Shown here in pieces: positions 52,115 to 62,293 of a DNA stretch of 64,000 nt. Source of the stretch: an uncultured Lachnospiraceae bacterium (GTDB lineage Bacteria; Bacillota; Clostridia; Lachnospirales; Lachnospiraceae); NCBI GenBank assembly GCA_947632555.1, contig CANRPU010000004.1, positions 62,001-126,000 of the forward strand, given 5' to 3'. The translations under genes were made by a program, and so were the position numbers. The notes under the pieces were generated by a model. The model had not been told where the DNA came from and did no database searches. It saw only the letters and a list, made by a program, of their open reading frames with translations. Position 1 is the stretch's first letter. Each line of letters starts with the position of its first letter.

Positions 52115-54232
52115 TTACTTTGCTTTCGCCGCCAGTACCTTCTCCTGTACGTTCTTGGGAACCTGCTCGTACTTTTCAAAGAACATGGAGTAGTTACCGC
52201 GTCCCTGCGTTCTGGAACGCAGGTCGGTGGAATAACCGAACATTTCGGCAAGGGGCACAAAGGCTTTTACCATCTTGCCGCCTCCGATATCCTCCATACC
52301 TTCGATCCGTCCGCGGCGGGAGTTGATGTCACCGATCACATCGCCCATGTATTCTTCGGGCATGGTAACCTCCACCTTCATGATAGGCTCCAGCAGTACG
52401 GGCGAGGCTTTCTTCATCGCTTCCTTAAACGCCATGGAACCGGCAATATGGAACGCCATTTCGGAAGAGTCCACCTCATGGTAGGAACCGTCATATACGT
52501 TGGCGTATACGCCCACTACGGGGAATCCGCCCAGAATACCCGCATGGGTTGCTTCTTCGATACCTTCGCCTACCGCGGGGATATATTCCTTGGGGATCGC
52601 GCCGCCCACAACGGAAGATTCAAACTTAAACAGCTGATCGCCGTTTGCGTCCATGGGCTCAAACTTAACCTTACAGTGTCCGTACTGTCCACGGCCGCCG
52701 GACTGCTTCGCGTATTTGTATTCCTGATCTACAGGCTTGGTAATGGTTTCCTTGTAAGCAACCTGAGGAGCGCCTACGTTGGCCTCTACCTTAAATTCAC
52801 GCAGCAGACGGTCTACAATGATCTCCAGATGGAGCTCGCCCATACCGGCAATGATGGTCTGTCCGGTTTCCTGATTGGTATGCGCGCGAAAAGTAGGATC
52901 TTCTTCCGCCAGCTTTGCCAGCGCCTCGCCCATCTTGCCCTGTCCCGCTTTCGTCTTCGGCTCGATGGCCAGCTCGATAACGGGCTCCGGGAACTCCATG
53001 GACTCCAGGATAACGGGAGACTGCTCGTCGCAGATCGTATCACCGGTGGTAGTAAACTTAAAGCCTACCGCCGCGGCGATATCGCCGGAATAAACCTTCT
53101 CCAGCTCTGCTCTCTTGTTGGCGTGCATCTGCAGGATACGCCCTACACGCTCTTTCTTGTCTTTGGTCGCGTTCAGTACATAGGAACCGGCGTTCATGGT
53201 ACCGGAGTACACTCTGAAGAATGCCAGCTTTCCTACGAAAGGATCGGCCATGATTTTAAACGCCAGCGCCGCGAAAGGCTCGTCATCAGAAGAATGCCTT
53301 TCGATCTCATTGCCCTCCAGATCGACTCCCTTGATCGCGGGAATATCGGTAGGCGCGGGCATATATTCCAGAATGGCATCCAACAGCTTCTGCACGCCTT
53401 TATTGCGGTACGCGGAACCACAGCATACGGGAACCGCCTTGCACTCGCAGGTAGCCGTCCTCAGAACTCTCTTCATGTCTTCCACGGAAGGCTCCTCGCC
53501 TTCCAGATACATCATCATCAGATCGTCATCCAGCTCACAGATCTTCTCGATCAGCTCGGAACGGTAAAGTTCCGCGTCTTCCTTCATATCCCCAAGATCA
53601 TCTGTGACCGTGATATCATCGCCCTTTTCATCGTTATAGATGTAGGCTTTCATTTCAAACAAATCGATGATGCCTTTAAAATCATCTTCTTTGCCGATAG
53701 GCAGCTGCAGACAGATAGCGTTCTTGCCCAGCCTGGTCTTGATCTGCTCTACCGCGCCATAGAAGTTCGCGCCCAGAATGTCCATCTTATTGATGAAGGC
53801 CATACGGGGTACATTATAGGTATCCGCCTGACGCCATACGTTCTCGGACTGAGGCTCCACGCCGCCCTTCGCGCAGAATACGCCCACCGCGCCGTCCAGT
53901 ACGCGCAGAGAACGCTCTACTTCTACCGTGAAGTCAACGTGTCCGGGCGTATCAATGATGTTGATACGATGCTCCAGCGCGCCCGGCATGGGCTTGGTTT
54001 CTTTTTCCAGAGTCCAGTGACAGGTCGTTGCCGCGGATGTAATGGTGATACCTCTTTCCTGCTCCTGCTCCATCCAGTCCATGGTAGCGGTGCCTTCGTG
54101 GGTATCGCCGATCTTATAATTCACACCGGTATAATAGAGAATACGCTCGGTCAATGTGGTCTTGCCAGCATCGATGTGAGCCATAATACCGATGTTTCTG
54201 GTTCTCTCCAATGGATATTCTCTTCCAGCCAA
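52115..54232 (-). CDS. fusA: elongation factor G
   Basis: EF-G drives ribosomal translocation. The 705-residue protein is full length, with the GTPase motifs [23 protein letters not shown] and NKMD. Domains II to V follow ([32 protein letters not shown]). It lies between rpsG and tuf. Confidence 0.98.
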   Translation of the reverse strand: MAGREYPLERTRNIGIMAHIDAGKTTLTERILYYTGVNYKIGDTHEGTATMDWMEQEQERGITITSAATTCHWTLEKETKPMPGALEHRINIIDTPGHVDFTVEVERSLRVLDGAVGVFCAKGGVEPQSENVWRQADTYNVPRMAFINKMDILGANFYGAVEQIKTRLGKNAICLQLPIGKEDDFKGIIDLFEMKAYIYNDEKGDDITVTDDLGDMKEDAELYRSELIEKICELDDDLMMMYLEGEEPSVEDMKRVLRTATCECKAVPVCCGSAYRNKGVQKLLDAILEYMPAPTDIPAIKGVDLEGNEIERHSSDDEPFAALAFKIMADPFVGKLAFFRVYSGTMNAGSYVLNATKDKKERVGRILQMHANKRAELEKVYSGDIAAAVGFKFTTTGDTICDEQSPVILESMEFPEPVIELAIEPKTKAGQGKMGEALAKLAEEDPTFRAHTNQETGQTIIAGMGELHLEIIVDRLLREFKVEANVGAPQVAYKETITKPVDQEYKYAKQSGGRGQYGHCKVKFEPMDANGDQLFKFESSVVGGAIPKEYIPAVGEGIEEATHAGILGGFPVVGVYANVYDGSYHEVDSSEMAFHIAGSMAFKEAMKKASPVLLEPIMKVEVTMPEEYMGDVIGDINSRRGRIEGMEDIGGGKMVKAFVPLAEMFGYSTDLRSRTQGRGNYSMFFEKYEQVPKNVQEKVLAAKAK

Positions 54233-54297
54233 GGTCTTTTCCTCCTATAGTTATTCAACACACACCTGGGATCTTTCCCATCCGCACATTTTCCGGA

Positions 54298-54927
<630 letters not shown>

Positions 54928-54963
54928 TCATCGGCCGAACCGGATTTTTCCCGATCCCGCTGA

Positions 54964-55383
54964 TTATTTGGCAGCTTTAGGCCGTTTCGCGCCATACTTG
55001 GAGCGGGCCTGCTTCCTGTTAGCAACGCCGGCGGTGTCCAGTGTACCTCTGATAATGTGATATCTGGTACCGGGCAGATCCTTTACCCTGCCGCCTCTGA
55101 TCAGAACAACGCTGTGCTCCTGTAAGTTGTGGCCTTCACCGGGAATGTAGCTGGTCACTTCGATCCCGTTGGAAAGACGTACTCTGGCAATCTTTCTGAG
55201 CGCGGAGTTAGGCTTCTTAGGAGTAGCCGTCTTAACAGCGGTGCATACGCCTCTCTTCTGGGGAGAAGAATTGTTAATGGCTTTCTTGTGCAGGGAGTTA
55301 AAGCTTCTCTGCAGCGCGGGTGCTGTAGACTTCTTTTCGGTTGTCTGACGTCCTTTTCTTACTAACTGGTTAAATGTTGGCAT
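54964..55383 (-). CDS. rpsL: 30S ribosomal protein S12
   Basis: S12 controls decoding fidelity and is the streptomycin target. The 139-residue product starts [19 protein letters not shown]. It has the conserved [20 protein letters not shown] and [16 protein letters not shown] blocks, with the lysines linked to streptomycin resistance in the wild-type form (TPKKPNS). It is first in the str operon and is followed by a 195-base gap before rpsG. Confidence 0.98.
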   Translation of the reverse strand: MPTFNQLVRKGRQTTEKKSTAPALQRSFNSLHKKAINNSSPQKRGVCTAVKTATPKKPNSALRKIARVRLSNGIEVTSYIPGEGHNLQEHSVVLIRGGRVKDLPGTRYHIIRGTLDTAGVANRKQARSKYGAKRPKAAK

Positions 55384-55452
55384 TCTGTTTCACCTCTTTC
55401 TTATTATGGTATAATTTGGTTTTGTTTATGCAGTAAAAATGCATACGATGAT

Positions 55453-55481
55453 AGTATACGTTCTCGCAAATGCGTTGTCAA
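55453..55481 (-). promoter_or_regulatory. str operon promoter
   Basis: On the minus strand TTGACA (55476-55481) and TATACT (55453-55458) are 17 bases apart, about 70 bases before rpsL. The -35 box overlaps the stop region of rfbD. rpsL therefore does not depend on transcription from rpoC, which lies beyond the inserted gene cluster. Confidence 0.8.
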
Positions 55482-56344
55482 CTGTTTTTTACCGAAATCT
55501 GCGCATCCAGCGCTTTCAGATACCTTTTCAGGGCATCCTGCCACGGCGGCAGCCGGTCAAATCCGTTTTCCGTAAGTTTTTCCTTGCTCATGCGGCTGTT
55601 TTCCGGCCGTTTCGCTTTCGCCTGATATTCCGCCGCGGTAACCGGTACCACTTCCACCGCCGCGTTGGCCTGCCGGAAGATCTCGCAGGCAAATTCATAC
55701 CAGGTACAGATCCCTTCATTGGTGGCGTGATAGATGCCGTATTTGTCGGTCAGGACCATATCCACCAGCAGGCGGGCCAGATCATAGGTATAGGTGGGAG
55801 AACCGTACTGGTCGTTGACCACCGTCACGCGTTTTCCGGTTTCCGCCAGCCGCAGCATGGTCTTAACGAAATTTTTTCCGTTTACGCCGAATACCCAGGC
55901 GATCCGCACGATAAAATATTTTTCCAGCAGTTCCTGTACCGCCTCTTCCCCTTCGCACTTGGTCTGTCCGTATACATTCAGGGGCTGTCTTTCGTCCTCC
56001 GGCTCCCAAGGCCGTGTTCCCTGTCCGTTAAACACATAGTCCGTGCTGATATAGACCATCTTGATATCCAGCTTCTTACACATCCGGGCAATATTGCGGG
56101 TGCCGTCCGCGTTTACCCTGCGGCAGAGCTCCTCCTGCTCCTCCGCCGCGTCCACTGCCGTATAAGCGGCGCAGTGGATCACCGCGTCGGGAGCCGCCTC
56201 TCCCAGTACTTTTTCCACGCTGGCCGCGTCCGTGATATCCATTTCCTCGATATCCACTCCCACCGCGTCCATGCCTCTTTTCTCCAGTTCTTTTACCACA
56301 TCATAACCCAGCTGTCCTTTAACGCCCGTTACCAGTACTTTCAT
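55478..56344 (-). CDS. rfbD: dTDP-4-dehydrorhamnose reductase
   Basis: RfbD makes dTDP-L-rhamnose for cell-wall polysaccharides. The 288-residue product starts MKVLVTGVKGQLGYDVVKEL with a Rossmann GXXGXXG. It has the SDR catalytic pair in STDYVFNGQG and YGQTKCEGE (the YxxxK motif). It is alone here with no rfbA, rfbB or rfbC neighbours, and the str operon promoter overlaps its 3' end. Confidence 0.9.
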   Translation of the reverse strand: MKVLVTGVKGQLGYDVVKELEKRGMDAVGVDIEEMDITDAASVEKVLGEAAPDAVIHCAAYTAVDAAEEQEELCRRVNADGTRNIARMCKKLDIKMVYISTDYVFNGQGTRPWEPEDERQPLNVYGQTKCEGEEAVQELLEKYFIVRIAWVFGVNGKNFVKTMLRLAETGKRVTVVNDQYGSPTYTYDLARLLVDMVLTDKYGIYHATNEGICTWYEFACEIFRQANAAVEVVPVTAAEYQAKAKRPENSRMSKEKLTENGFDRLPPWQDALKRYLKALDAQISVKNS

Positions 56345-56529
56345 GATCCGTGAGATCCTCGCATTTCTTCCTTTATATATAAGGAGTATTTTCCCGAAAC
56401 TTCGGCTTGTCATACCTTTCCCTGGAAATAAGACGCTGTTTTCCGCGAAAAAGGTTCATTTTTCCCATATTTTTTCTTTTCTTTTTATTTCAGTTATTTT
56501 ATAATGAAGAAAAAAGAGGAGTTTGCTTT

Positions 56530-57246
56530 ATGAGGGAACAGAAATTTGTCCGGCAGTTCCGCGCTGCCAAGATCGTCCATCTTGTGCTGCTCACAGCTCT
56601 GGAACTGCTGTTCAGCATCATCCTGATACTAAATACCGGCCTGCGGGCGCAGGTCTTTTCCAGCGGGCCGCTGTCCATTCTCTGTATCTTTGTGTGGCTG
56701 CTGATCCTTTTGGAACTGGTATTTCTGCTCCATGACTTCTACAAGCTGCGGGCCTTTGCCCGGGAAAGCCATCTGCTGAACCAGACGGCCTATCTGGACC
56801 ATCTGACAGGGCTTCCCAACCGTTACGGCCTGGACGAGATCTTCCGTACATACGATACGCCGGAATCCCTGGAAAACACGGGATGCCTCCTCTTTTCCAT
56901 CGCCAATCTCGCCACCATCAACGAAATCTCAGGACATAAGACCGGAGATACCATGATACAGGATTTCTGCAGTATGTTTGAAGAGATCGGTGACCGATAC
57001 GGGTATACGGGGCGCAACGGGGGCAATGAATTTGTAGCGGCCATCACCCCCTGCAGCCAGCAGACCATTCAGGATTTCCGCACCACTTTGGAAAACCGGA
57101 TCTCCCTGTATAATCAGGAGCACAAGTCCGCTCCCATCGTTCTGCGTTCCGCATATACTCTTTATAAGAAAGAAGAACCGGTGCAGACTTTTACGGAGCT
57201 CCTGGTTCTGACTTACAACAAGCTGCACCAGGTTTCCCAGCTGTAG
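56530..57246 (+). CDS. membrane-anchored degenerate GGDEF protein
   Basis: The 238-residue protein has two N-terminal hydrophobic helices and then a GGDEF-type domain (AYLDHLTGLPNRYGLDEIF). The signature reads NGGNEF, so the third residue is asparagine instead of aspartate or glutamate. Diguanylate cyclase activity is therefore doubtful. The start was chosen after a GAGGAG site. It is the first of a plus-strand series toward the pseudopilin genes. Confidence 0.8.
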   Translation: MREQKFVRQFRAAKIVHLVLLTALELLFSIILILNTGLRAQVFSSGPLSILCIFVWLLILLELVFLLHDFYKLRAFARESHLLNQTAYLDHLTGLPNRYGLDEIFRTYDTPESLENTGCLLFSIANLATINEISGHKTGDTMIQDFCSMFEEIGDRYGYTGRNGGNEFVAAITPCSQQTIQDFRTTLENRISLYNQEHKSAPIVLRSAYTLYKKEEPVQTFTELLVLTYNKLHQVSQL

Positions 57247-57281
57247 CTTCCGATCATTTGTTTACGGAGAATTGTATCCAT

Positions 57282-57839
57282 ATGAAAGAGGCAGATATCC
57301 AATATTTAGCCGAACTTGTTCTCCGCGCCAAACTGAACGACAGCGATGCCTTCGCGGAGCTGTACGGTCTGACCTACAACAGGGTATACAATTACGCCAG
57401 ACACTATCTGCGTGATGAATACCTTGCCCAGGATGCGGTGCAGGAGGTATATGTGTCCGTGCTGAAAAATCTGAATAAACTGCATTCTCCCACGCTTTTT
57501 CTGGCATGGTTGAACCGGATCTCCTTCCATGTATGCTACGATATCAGCGAAACGCTGAACGAAGGAAACCTGTTCGCGGATCCCGGTATCTTAAATATTA
57601 TCCAGGACGAACATGACGATGTGGACCCGGAATCCAGTTACCAGACCCGGGACGAGTACCGGAGGCTGGCCAAAGCTTTGGAAAGTCTTCCCTTCCAGGA
57701 AAATCAGGTCCTCACCATGCGTTATTACAACAACCTGAAACTGGAAGAGATCGCGGCCGCTATGGACGTCAGCCGCAGTACCGTGAAAAGATATATCGCT
57801 TCCGGGCAGGAACATTTAAAACAGCTATTGAAGGCATAA
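57282..57839 (+). CDS. ECF-type RNA polymerase sigma factor
   Basis: The 185-residue protein has the sigma region 2 (NRVYNYARHYLRDEYLAQDAVQEV) and region 4 (LPFQENQVLTMRYYNNLKLEEIAAAMDVS) of sigma-70 family ECF factors. An ATG with GGAGA upstream was preferred over an earlier TTG. The next gene is a small membrane protein that could act as its anti-sigma factor, but this is not shown. Confidence 0.85.
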   Translation: MKEADIQYLAELVLRAKLNDSDAFAELYGLTYNRVYNYARHYLRDEYLAQDAVQEVYVSVLKNLNKLHSPTLFLAWLNRISFHVCYDISETLNEGNLFADPGILNIIQDEHDDVDPESSYQTRDEYRRLAKALESLPFQENQVLTMRYYNNLKLEEIAAAMDVSRSTVKRYIASGQEHLKQLLKA

Positions 57840-57854
57840 CGAGGTGCGTGTATA

Positions 57855-58154
57855 ATGTTTGTGAAAAAAAGAAAATATCAGATGAATAAAAAACAGGCCG
57901 ACGCTACGCTGCAAAAAGTATTCGCGGCCTGCAGCCAGCCTCCCAACAAAACGGCTTTTGACAAGCTCCTGCTGCGAAGGCAGGCCGACACCGGCCTTTT
58001 GGACCATATGATGCTCCTCACGGCCGTTATCCTGTTGTTAACTCTTCTTTCCCCGCTGGTGATCGCTTCCGTGAACATGGCGTTCCCTCCGACGGAAGGG
58101 CAGCCGGCGGTCATCACAGACGCCTCAGACAGTATCTATACATATACAGAATAG
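57855..58154 (+). CDS. small membrane protein downstream of the sigma factor
   Basis: The 99-residue protein has a cytosolic N-terminal half and one hydrophobic helix (MMLLTAVILLLTLLSPLVIASV), then a short outer tail. The position right after an ECF sigma gene and this topology fit an anti-sigma-like partner. No family is recognised. Confidence 0.55.
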   Translation: MFVKKRKYQMNKKQADATLQKVFAACSQPPNKTAFDKLLLRRQADTGLLDHMMLLTAVILLLTLLSPLVIASVNMAFPPTEGQPAVITDASDSIYTYTE

Positions 58155-58160
58155 GAACTT

Positions 58161-59315
58161 ATGCGTAAACTTAGGATTTTATCAGTCTTAACTTCATATC
58201 TGCTCTGCGCCGCGCTGCTTGCGGGCTGCGGCACCAATATTGACTCTCTGCCGGACAGCGTTTCCTCCGGTGTTTCGCAGGTGCCTCCCGCTTCCGGAAG
58301 TTCCGAAACTTCCACGGAAACCGGTGAAGAACCGGCGGAAAGCGCCGCTTCCACAGAAGATCCGTCCCCCGCTGAAAGCGGCGGTCCCGACAGTACTTCC
58401 ATGCCCTCTCCTTCCGGCGCGGCAACGGAAACCTCACCGGAGGAAACGGTTCCGGAAAGCGAGCCGCTGCCTTCCCCCTCTCCCGAAAAGACTGTGGGAA
58501 GCCGCAGCAACACTCCCCAATGTCTGACGCCCACTGCGGACGGCATCAGCGAAGTGCACAACGACGTATCCTCCATTGACTATTCCAACGCCTCCGAGGG
58601 CTATATCATGGCAGTCTACACCGGCACTTCTCCCAAGGTCAAAATGCAGATAGTAGGCCCCAACGCGGTCACCTACACCTACAACCTGACCGGTTCCGAC
58701 TATGAGGCCTTTCCTCTTTCCAGCGGAAGCGGCAGTTACACGGTGACCGTTTACGAGAATCTCTCCGGCAACCAGTACGTCATCTGCCTGACTACTTCGG
58801 TGGATGTCGCGCTTACCAGTGATTTCCGTCCCTACCTGTATCCGAATCAGTACTGCGATTTCAACGCTTCCTCCGATGTGGTGGCGAAAGCCAAGGAACT
58901 GGCGGAACCGGCAGATTCGGATCTGGATGTGGTGACCAATGTGTACAACTATATCATCGAAAACATCAGCTACGATTATGACAAAGCCTCCACTGTTCCA
59001 AGCGGCTATATTCCCGACGTGGACCAGGTGCTGGCCTCCGGGACCGGTATCTGTCTGGATTACGCGGCAGTGATGACCAGTATGCTCCGCAGCCAGCGCA
59101 TTCCCACGCGTCTGGAAGTAGGATACGCGGGGGATGCTTATCATGCCTGGATCAGCACATATATCTCCGATATCGGCTGGGTAAACGGCATCGTGGAATT
59201 TGATGGCCAGAGCTGGGAACTGATGGATCCCACCTTCGCCGCCAGCAACAGCGAAGAAGCGCTTCGGGAATTTATCGGAGAAGGTACCAATTATCTTGTA
59301 AAATATATGTATTAA
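58161..59315 (+). CDS. transglutaminase-domain lipoprotein
   Basis: The 384-residue protein has a lipoprotein signal (SYLLCAALLAGCGT, with lipobox cysteine about residue 23). A long serine-, threonine-, proline- and glutamate-rich linker to about residue 130 follows, then a beta-rich region. The C-terminal transglutaminase-like domain has the catalytic set GTGICLDYAAVM (Cys), YHAWIST (His) and LMDPTF (Asp). It is probably extracellular and membrane-attached. The target is unknown. Confidence 0.8.
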   Translation: MRKLRILSVLTSYLLCAALLAGCGTNIDSLPDSVSSGVSQVPPASGSSETSTETGEEPAESAASTEDPSPAESGGPDSTSMPSPSGAATETSPEETVPESEPLPSPSPEKTVGSRSNTPQCLTPTADGISEVHNDVSSIDYSNASEGYIMAVYTGTSPKVKMQIVGPNAVTYTYNLTGSDYEAFPLSSGSGSYTVTVYENLSGNQYVICLTTSVDVALTSDFRPYLYPNQYCDFNASSDVVAKAKELAEPADSDLDVVTNVYNYIIENISYDYDKASTVPSGYIPDVDQVLASGTGICLDYAAVMTSMLRSQRIPTRLEVGYAGDAYHAWISTYISDIGWVNGIVEFDGQSWELMDPTFAASNSEEALREFIGEGTNYLVKYMY

Positions 59316-59345
59316 CAATGTATTAACATAGAAGGAGATCATACC

Positions 59346-60389
59346 ATGCATCAGAAAAGACTATCCAATCAGGAAATCGCTTCTTTCTGCAGCCAGACCG
59401 CCATGCTCTTCCGCGCGGGTATCACGCCGGAAGAAAGCGTCAACATTCTGTTAAACGACAGTAACTCCAACGAGGGGCGGGATATTCTTCAGAAAATACT
59501 GGATACCTGCAAGCAGGGGGATTCCTTTTCCCAGGCTCTGCAGAAATCGGACGTATTTCCCGATTATGTGCTGCACATGATCGCCATTGGAGAAGAATCC
59601 GGCAATCTGGATGACGTCATGCAGTCCCTGGCCGACTACTATGAGCGGGAGGATTCTATTTCCGACAGCATCCGAAGCGCCGTCACCTATCCCTTTATCA
59701 TGATCGTCATCATGCTTTTGGTCATTTTCGTTCTGCTGGGAAAGGTCATGCCTATCTTTAACCAGGTGTTCATTCAGCTGGGCAGCGAGATGAGCGGTAT
59801 TTCCGCTACCCTGTTAGGCATCGGCAAAGCGCTCAACCGGTACTCCCTGATCATTACCCTGGTGCTGATCTTCCTGGTGCTTCTGTATTTCTTCTCCGTC
59901 AAAACCAGGAAAGGCCGGACGCTTTCCGCCCGTTTTCTTTCCGCGTTTCCCCTGACCAGGGGATTTTATGAGAAGCTGGCGGCGGGACGTTTCGCCAGCG
60001 GTATGGCCCTGACCATCAGCAGCGGCATGGACACCTTCTCCAGTCTGGATATGGTGGCCGAGCTTACGGAACACAGCGGCATGCAGGCTAAGATCGCCGC
60101 CTGCAAGCGTTCCATTGAGGAAGGCTCCAATTTCGCGGAAGCGCTTACCAGCGCCAACATCTTTTCCAATCTCTACGCGCGCATGGTAACGGTGGGCTTC
60201 CGTACCGGCTCGATCGACACCGTCATGCAGAAGATTGCCGACGCCTACGATAGAGAAACGGAACGCAAGATCCGTTCCATCATCGGGATCCTGGAACCTA
60301 CACTGGTCATTATCCTGTCCCTGATCGTGGGCCTGATATTGATGTCCGTTATCTTCCCGCTGATGGGAATCATGTCCAGCATCGGCTGA
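59346..60389 (+). CDS. type II secretion/type IV pilus inner-membrane protein (GspF/PilC-like)
   Basis: The 347-residue protein has two tandem T2SSF domains (ALQKSDVFPDYVLHMIAIGE and SANIFSNLYARMVTVGF). Three or four membrane helices are present. GspF/PilC/ComGB form the assembly platform for pseudopili or pili. No ATPase (GspE) gene is visible next to it, so the machine must be completed elsewhere or is reduced. Confidence 0.85.
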   Translation: MHQKRLSNQEIASFCSQTAMLFRAGITPEESVNILLNDSNSNEGRDILQKILDTCKQGDSFSQALQKSDVFPDYVLHMIAIGEESGNLDDVMQSLADYYEREDSISDSIRSAVTYPFIMIVIMLLVIFVLLGKVMPIFNQVFIQLGSEMSGISATLLGIGKALNRYSLIITLVLIFLVLLYFFSVKTRKGRTLSARFLSAFPLTRGFYEKLAAGRFASGMALTISSGMDTFSSLDMVAELTEHSGMQAKIAACKRSIEEGSNFAEALTSANIFSNLYARMVTVGFRTGSIDTVMQKIADAYDRETERKIRSIIGILEPTLVIILSLIVGLILMSVIFPLMGIMSSIG

Positions 60390-60420
60390 GCCGCGCGGCG
60401 CGCAGGAGAAAGAAACTATT

Positions 60421-60768
60421 ATGAGCAGAAACCGTTTTGAAGAAAATAAAACAAACCCTCTGCGGAATGTGGTCTATCTGCTTCCGCTTCTGGGCTTCAT
60501 CTTACTCTTTATCCTGTTTTACCGCGGTGTATCTTCCGTTTCCCACACCGCCGACGCCAAACAGATGGAGAGTCTGGAGAACGCCATCAACCGCAGCATT
60601 ACCCAGTGCTACGCGGTGGAGGGCGCCTATCCGCCCAATCTGGACTATATCAAGGAACACTACGGACTGGTCTACGATGAAACGATGTTCTATGTGGATT
60701 ATCAGCCCATCGGTTCCAACATTATGCCGGATGTGACGATCTTGCGGAGAACAGGAGGGCCCCAATGA
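60421..60768 (+). CDS. small pseudopilin-cluster membrane protein
   Basis: The 115-residue protein has one N-terminal hydrophobic helix (VVYLLPLLGFILLFILFYRG) and an external part with AVEGAYPPNLDYIKEHYG, a pattern seen in pilin-like minor proteins of Clostridia. It lies between the GspF-like gene and the DUF4860 gene. Function is inferred from context. Confidence 0.6.
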   Translation: MSRNRFEENKTNPLRNVVYLLPLLGFILLFILFYRGVSSVSHTADAKQMESLENAINRSITQCYAVEGAYPPNLDYIKEHYGLVYDETMFYVDYQPIGSNIMPDVTILRRTGGPQ

Positions 60769-61268
60769 AAACAGGCATAGGAGAAAATAACCGCCATGTG
60801 GTGGACGTATTGTTCGTACTGGCCCTTTTCGGCGTGTTCGCGGCCTCCGCGCTGCTTTTGGTCACTATCGGCGCCGGTGTGTACAGGCAGACTGTTTCCG
60901 ACATGGAACAGTCCTTTACCGACCGGACTTCCTATTCTTATGTTGTGGAAAAACTGCATCAGAGCGATATTTACGATTCCATAGAGATCGGCGAACTGGA
61001 AGGCACCCAGGCCCTGGTGCTGACACAGCGGGTGGGCGAAGAGGAGTTCTGCACCTGCCTCTACCTGTACGACGGTTACTTGAAGGAGCTTTTCACCAGA
61101 AAGGGCTCTTACGCGGGCACGGATATCCTGGCCGCCGGTCAGAATATCATGCCGCTTTCGGGCTTCTCTCTGGAAATGCCTTCCAAAGGCCTGATCAAAC
61201 TGACCATCGACACGGGAAACGGCCCGGCCGTTACGCTTTATACGGCCCTGCGTTCCGACCATTCTTAA
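60765..61268 (+). CDS. DUF4860 domain-containing protein
   Basis: The 167-residue protein has a single N-terminal hydrophobic helix (VVDVLFVLALFGVFAASALLL) and an external domain of beta character. It fits the DUF4860 family from memory, which occurs in clostridial secretion or pilus clusters. The start overlaps the previous stop by four bases, so the two are coupled. Confidence 0.65.
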   Translation: MKTGIGENNRHVVDVLFVLALFGVFAASALLLVTIGAGVYRQTVSDMEQSFTDRTSYSYVVEKLHQSDIYDSIEIGELEGTQALVLTQRVGEEEFCTCLYLYDGYLKELFTRKGSYAGTDILAAGQNIMPLSGFSLEMPSKGLIKLTIDTGNGPAVTLYTALRSDHS

Positions 61269-61301
61269 CAGCTTATTCCTAAAAAGGGAGTATTGATACT
61301 T

Positions 61302-61778
61302 ATGAAACCATCGAAATCCAGCTTGTTTTTAATGGAGCTCATTATTTCCATACTGTTCTTTTCCATAGCCAGCGCCGTGTGTATCCAGCTTTTCGTAAAG
61401 GCTCATCTTTTAAATGTACGCACCGGCGAGCGGAACGAAACCGTGGTATGGGTACAGAATCTGGCCGAACTGTGGACCGCCTGCGACGGGGATTCTTCCC
61501 TTATTTCAGAACAGCTGCGAAAAGACTATTCCTGTGAAGACGATTCCCTCTGCCTGACCGACGGACAGCCCGGAACGCTTTCCCTGTATTTTAACCGGGA
61601 CTGGGAATTTTCCGGAACGGACAAGGTATACCTTATTGAGCTGTCAGGCGCGCTCTTCCAGCCCGATACCAGACTGATCACATCCGAGATCCATGTTTAT
61701 AAAGGAGAGGAACTGCTCTACAGCCTTCCCCTGACGCATCATATCACGGAAGGAGGGAGCATTTATGAGCAGCGGTAA
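61302..61778 (+). CDS. prepilin-like minor pseudopilin
   Basis: The 158-residue protein starts MKPSKSSLFLMELIISILFF, with a hydrophobic stretch and a glutamate at position five after the likely processing point (S|LFLME). This resembles the type III signal of pilins. It could be a minor pseudopilin (GspI/J-like). The start was chosen after AAGGGAG. It is in an apparent operon with the neighbouring membrane proteins. Confidence 0.6.
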   Translation: MKPSKSSLFLMELIISILFFSIASAVCIQLFVKAHLLNVRTGERNETVVWVQNLAELWTACDGDSSLISEQLRKDYSCEDDSLCLTDGQPGTLSLYFNRDWEFSGTDKVYLIELSGALFQPDTRLITSEIHVYKGEELLYSLPLTHHITEGGSIYEQR

Positions 61779-62220
61779 AAAAACGTTTTCCGGGATCTCC
61801 TTCAGCAACGGAATAGGCTCTTCCTCCCTGCTGGTAACCTTTATCATTCTCTGCCTGGTGTCCTTTGCCACACTCTCCATTGTCAGCGCCAATGCCGACT
61901 ACAAACTGAGCGGCAAGGTGCTGGAGCGCACCACCGCGTATTATGAAGCCTCCGGGCAGGCGGAAGTCCGGCTTTCCGCGCTGCAGCAGACGCTGGAGGA
62001 AGCCTACGCTTCCTGTGACAGCGAAGAGGCCTACTTCGCTCAAACGGGCCATGAGGCTTCCTGGCAGTTTCCGATTTCCGATCTGCAGACTTTGGACGTC
62101 CGGGTGGAAATCCTCTATCCGTCAGAACAGGGCGATCCCTTTTACCGGATCCTGTCGTGGCAGGTCACTCTGACCGGGAATTATGAGTACGAAGGCACCA
62201 TTGAATTTCTGGAACCCTAA
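61765..62220 (+). CDS. hypothetical single-helix membrane protein
   Basis: The 151-residue protein has one hydrophobic segment (SSLLVTFIILCLVSFATLSIV) and an outer domain. It starts inside the end of the pseudopilin gene (overlap of 14 bases). It is the last gene of the plus-strand group and ends at a strong terminator. Probably another minor component of the same machine. Confidence 0.6.
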   Translation: MSSGKKTFSGISFSNGIGSSSLLVTFIILCLVSFATLSIVSANADYKLSGKVLERTTAYYEASGQAEVRLSALQQTLEEAYASCDSEEAYFAQTGHEASWQFPISDLQTLDVRVEILYPSEQGDPFYRILSWQVTLTGNYEYEGTIEFLEP

Positions 62221-62227
62221 GACGATG

Positions 62228-62268
62228 AAAAACCGGCGTATCACTTTTTCGTGATACGCCGGTTTTTT
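62228..62268. terminator. bidirectional terminator between the pseudopilin cluster and rpoC
   Basis: A 15-bp stem (AACCGGCGTATCAC / GTGATACGCCGGTT plus flanking A and T) with a six-base loop is flanked by A runs on the left and T runs on the right. It can terminate the plus-strand cluster and the rpoC transcript from the other side. Confidence 0.9.
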
Positions 62269-62293
62269 GTTTTCACCGCAGGATCCGCGCTTC

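Noticed and set aside
52448..54250. 600-codon open frame on the plus strand opposite fusA
   Set aside because: Mirror of the fusA coding frame; it has no recognisable domain and fusA is certain on the minus strand.
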